Positions 62,601-64,000 of a stretch of DNA of 64,000 nt are shown piece by piece; position 1 is the stretch's first letter, and every line of letters starts with the position of its first letter. The notes beneath the pieces were generated by a model that made no database searches, was not told the DNA's origin, and saw nothing but the letters and a program-made list of their open reading frames with translations. The translations under genes were made by a program, and so were the position numbers. Source of the stretch: Actinorhabdospora filicis (GTDB lineage: Bacteria > Actinomycetota > Actinomycetes > Mycobacteriales > Micromonosporaceae); NCBI RefSeq assembly GCF_030269765.1, contig NZ_BSTX01000002.1:591379-655378 (forward strand). The letters run 5' to 3'.

Positions 62601-64000
62601 TTGTCGCGTCGGAGACCGACGGCCTGGTGGCACCGGTGGCGCACTCCTTGCCGTCCACCCGGACGCCACCGGAGTCGATCGCCGGATAGGTGTTGTAGGT
62701 GACATAGAGGGTGGCGTCTGTGCGGTACTTGCGCCACTCGGTGATGTCTCCCTCATTGTTCGCCCGGAGCCCGAGGTATATGGAGGACTCTCCGGCCGAG
62801 ACCGCGTCACGCACACCACCGACGGCGTCCCACTCGACCTGAGCGGCAGAGCAGGAGGCGCTGTTCCAGCGCCGCTGCTGGTAGTTGCTGGACAGTTTGT
62901 CACCCCACCCGCCGCCACCGGAGTTCCACGAGGTGGACCATGTGACGTTCTTGTTGAAGGCGGGAACCCGGTAGAGCCCGACACCACTGCCGCCGTCGCA
63001 GTCACCGGACCCGGGCTTCCACGACCAGCCCTGGGTCAGCTGGAGCCTCGCGGCGGTGATCTTCGTGCCGGCGAGGGTCTTCATGTCGAGCGGGAACTTG
63101 AGCAGGCTGCGCGACCGGAACACGTAGTCCTCGGTGGTGTAACCGACCTTGAGGTATCCCTCATTCTTGTTCGACGGTGGGTGCGGTGAGTTGTAATACG
63201 ACCCGCGCTGGTCGGTGAGGATCGCGTAGGCCGAATCCGACTCGCTCCAGGGCGGGTCGATGTAGACCGGAAACGTCGTCGCAGGGTCGGTCAGGAACGC
63301 GGTGTCGGGATGGACGCTCACCTTTGTCCCGCGCATGCTCACATCCATCGTCACGTGCCTCGGCGCGGGCACCGCCCCACCGGTGGCCGCTCCTCGCGCG
63401 CCTGACCCGGCGGCCGGTACGGCGACACTGGAGTCCCAGACCGTGGCCGTACCGGTTGACAGCAGCACTGTGCCGGTGGTGGGATCGACCACCTCGAGTG
63501 TTTCGGCCTCGCCCTCGCGGAGTTCGCCGTTTTCGACCGCCACGGTGAAGGACGCATCCCTGGCCAGCGGGCTCTCGGCCGCCGCCGGGGTCTTGACGAC
63601 GAGCACATGAGAGAAGCCGGTGACCTCGGCGGTCAACTGGAGGTCGATTCCCGGGGAGATCTCCGGGTAGGTCGCGACATTCCCCGAGAGCACGGGCTGG
63701 GGGAGAGCGGCGGTAACGCCATCGAGGGTGACGGTCAGTTCGGTCTCGCCCATACGCGCGACGACGGTCGGCGAGGCCCCGGCCGTGGGAAACCACATGT
63801 CGACGGATGCGGCAGCGGGAGTGATCTCACCGTGTGGTCCCACGGCGAGGGTCGCATCGCTAGGGACCCATGCCCCGCTCTCATTCTGGACGCGCTCGGG
63901 GTACATCGAGGCGCGAGCTGCGAGCTGACCGTCCGGCCGAGCCCAGACCTGCGCGGTCTCACCCTTGAGCGACAGGACCTCGACGTCGCCGGCGCAGGCC
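59635..64000 (-). CDS. LamG/DNRLRE/FG-GAP surface protein, 5' end beyond the window
   Basis: At least 1450 residues; the frame is still open at the right edge, and the ATG at 63906 is internal. In order: an N-terminal region typical of secreted actinobacterial shell proteins, a DNRLRE-type beta domain (YVFRSRSLLKFPLDMKT, about 63180-62880), two LamG/concanavalin-like domains (FTISAWAKPD, then FSAAAWVRLSDKTADRTV) and C-terminal FG-GAP/VCBS repeats (GDIDTDGDGDLIA, LLDGDGDGDLDLVIRYADG). Such proteins commonly sit before Rhs toxin genes in actinomycetes. It ends 74 bp before the Rhs start and is probably the partner or carrier of that toxin. Confidence 0.85.
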   Translation of the reverse strand, partial: ACAGDVEVLSLKGETAQVWARPDGQLAARASMYPERVQNESGAWVPSDATLAVGPHGEITPAAASVDMWFPTAGASPTVVARMGETELTVTLDGVTAALPQPVLSGNVATYPEISPGIDLQLTAEVTGFSHVLVVKTPAAAESPLARDASFTVAVENGELREGEAETLEVVDPTTGTVLLSTGTATVWDSSVAVPAAGSGARGAATGGAVPAPRHVTMDVSMRGTKVSVHPDTAFLTDPATTFPVYIDPPWSESDSAYAILTDQRGSYYNSPHPPSNKNEGYLKVGYTTEDYVFRSRSLLKFPLDMKTLAGTKITAARLQLTQGWSWKPGSGDCDGGSGVGLYRVPAFNKNVTWSTSWNSGGGGWGDKLSSNYQQRRWNSASCSAAQVEWDAVGGVRDAVSAGESSIYLGLRANNEGDITEWRKYRTDATLYVTYNTYPAIDSGGVRVDGKECATGATRPSVSDATRGDGRGPKIEAVVQDRDVAADGNALKTRMWWKKDSDASFPPGVQRDQGGLGDGTTAVMYTDELDEGVYAVKLDVTDGKLDSRKQITCEFVVDLTAPGATTIASSDYPPFSTKPEGEGGIGVTGSFTLTSTDTDVVAYEVCLNEGGCDVTVPAGGTVRVTPTQAGKNILIVRAVDKAGNTPEAASEYEFGVGAKEVPAVGSWTWQRLNGGAVLNEVTGGVVLQPYGSPSSPAGHLRVDAAAGTSATAGYFAPNDKVIDTARSFTISAWAKPDNLIGHQTVLSVAAVNRPGVYLKYNPDFQRWTFDCPDADVASPAWFTVKSINQPVVDRWTHLVGVFDEGSKQMSLYVDGVLQGTTARTKAYTSPGPMWVGQAAGTAGGGSVWSPFTGALDDVQVWNRVVTKDEIGLRATQTERTGRWTLDMGSGTDTGGYNSALTLGTGVSTSSDKTGLNLAGTGCAEAARPVLWTSRSFSAAAWVRLSDKTADRTVLSQAGANRTAFALEYNATADRWRFSMSSADSTTSAVTVVDSAASPLINKWMHLTITFDAVTGRMSLYVNGGAAATATHTGIWNGPGVFRIGCGGPAPGRYWRGDIDDVSTFAGVLSTGDVKSRVDTVDRVMAEAKRKPETLPQRPRDDRMLTLEFSEGGNAVIRALGYDKYSGSWNESALWMSSDSDHYARTTSMRTGYLNGDGILDAVILHEAHTYEMRPGWTHSVISSRTVTMTVLIGRASGFSPQGRPTLLETTTGTTENPTAPAGVWNPAITRLGIGDIDTDGDGDLIATSDICSGGPRIFLNAGKTFAAPVTAPASSIDWCVRGAAQPQVTDLNGDGAAEFAVLATAGFGVGARFGVHLGLGNGGLVAPSAAAWSSTSAGWNAVNLQTVSGDLTGDSAPDVAVLRKNTTTGNWTFDVFATVKGTTGVSNPVTRLSTATPNRFDFATPTLLDGDGDGDLDLVIRYADGTVTQAWLYKNTGGAFGGESLLWTREVPVT

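Noticed and set aside
1..64000. tRNA, rRNA and riboswitch genes
   Set aside because: I looked for conserved tRNA arms, rRNA segments and common riboswitch cores by eye and found none; a covariance-model search would be needed to exclude them.

Overview
The window is chromosomal DNA from a high-GC filamentous actinomycete. Codons end mostly in G or C, GTG starts are common, and several families are typical of Streptosporangiales or Streptomyces-like genomes: an XRE/DUF397 pair, NB-ARC/TPR regulators, actinobacterial Rhs and LamG proteins, and leaderless promoters. Genus cannot be fixed from the sequence alone.

Layout. 1-10540 is a complete type I-E CRISPR-Cas locus on the minus strand: cas3, a gap of about 320 bp, then cse1-cse2-cas7-cas5-cas6e-cas1-cas2 joined mostly by 4-bp ATGA/GTGA overlaps, then an array of at least 25 repeats that runs off the left edge. 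The cas3-cse1 gap holds the most striking item: two diverged repeats exactly one 61-bp unit apart on the opposite strand. The single spacer between them matches two nearby sites over its first 8-9 bases, and both sites carry an AAG PAM. This has the form of a crRNA-like guide through which Cascade could repress its own operon.

10541-19900 holds an HTH-NB-ARC-TPR regulator, a carboxymuconolactone decarboxylase-like/ABM pair, a secreted protein, an ECF sigma/LuxR pair, an XRE/DUF397 pair with two small Cys proteins, and two tandem membrane-anchored MazF/PemK-like proteins. 20400-24100 is a graveyard of mobile elements (Tn3, IS1182-like and ISL3-like transposase remnants) around a MerR gene. 25200-30000 is a conflict-type cluster: a STAND NTPase with nine nearly identical TPR units, its coupled membrane protein, an IS5-like fragment, and a deaminase-type toxin with an immunity gene. 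30180-41900 is mixed metabolic and hypothetical genes, including a DUF4157-like metallopeptidase joined to a glycine-rich membrane segment and a propeller-like domain, a MarR-controlled FMN reductase with paired operators, and several acetyltransferases.

42071-49093 is a sugar or polyol operon: ROK regulator, ABC ATPase, permease, lipoprotein, Gfo/Idh/MocA dehydrogenase and TIM-barrel isomerase. 49693-51488 is an ArsR-type regulator with an MFS exporter. 51945-64000 is an Rhs polymorphic toxin with a HINT pre-toxin domain and a second deaminase-like tip, its immunity gene, and an upstream LamG/FG-GAP partner that runs off the right edge.

Four short orphan genes (11299-11484, 20239-20418, 37630-37812, 49290-49493) form one dispersed family: a conserved leader-like N-terminus ending in an AxA motif and a hypervariable Cys/Trp-rich C-terminus. 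No modification enzyme lies next to any of them.
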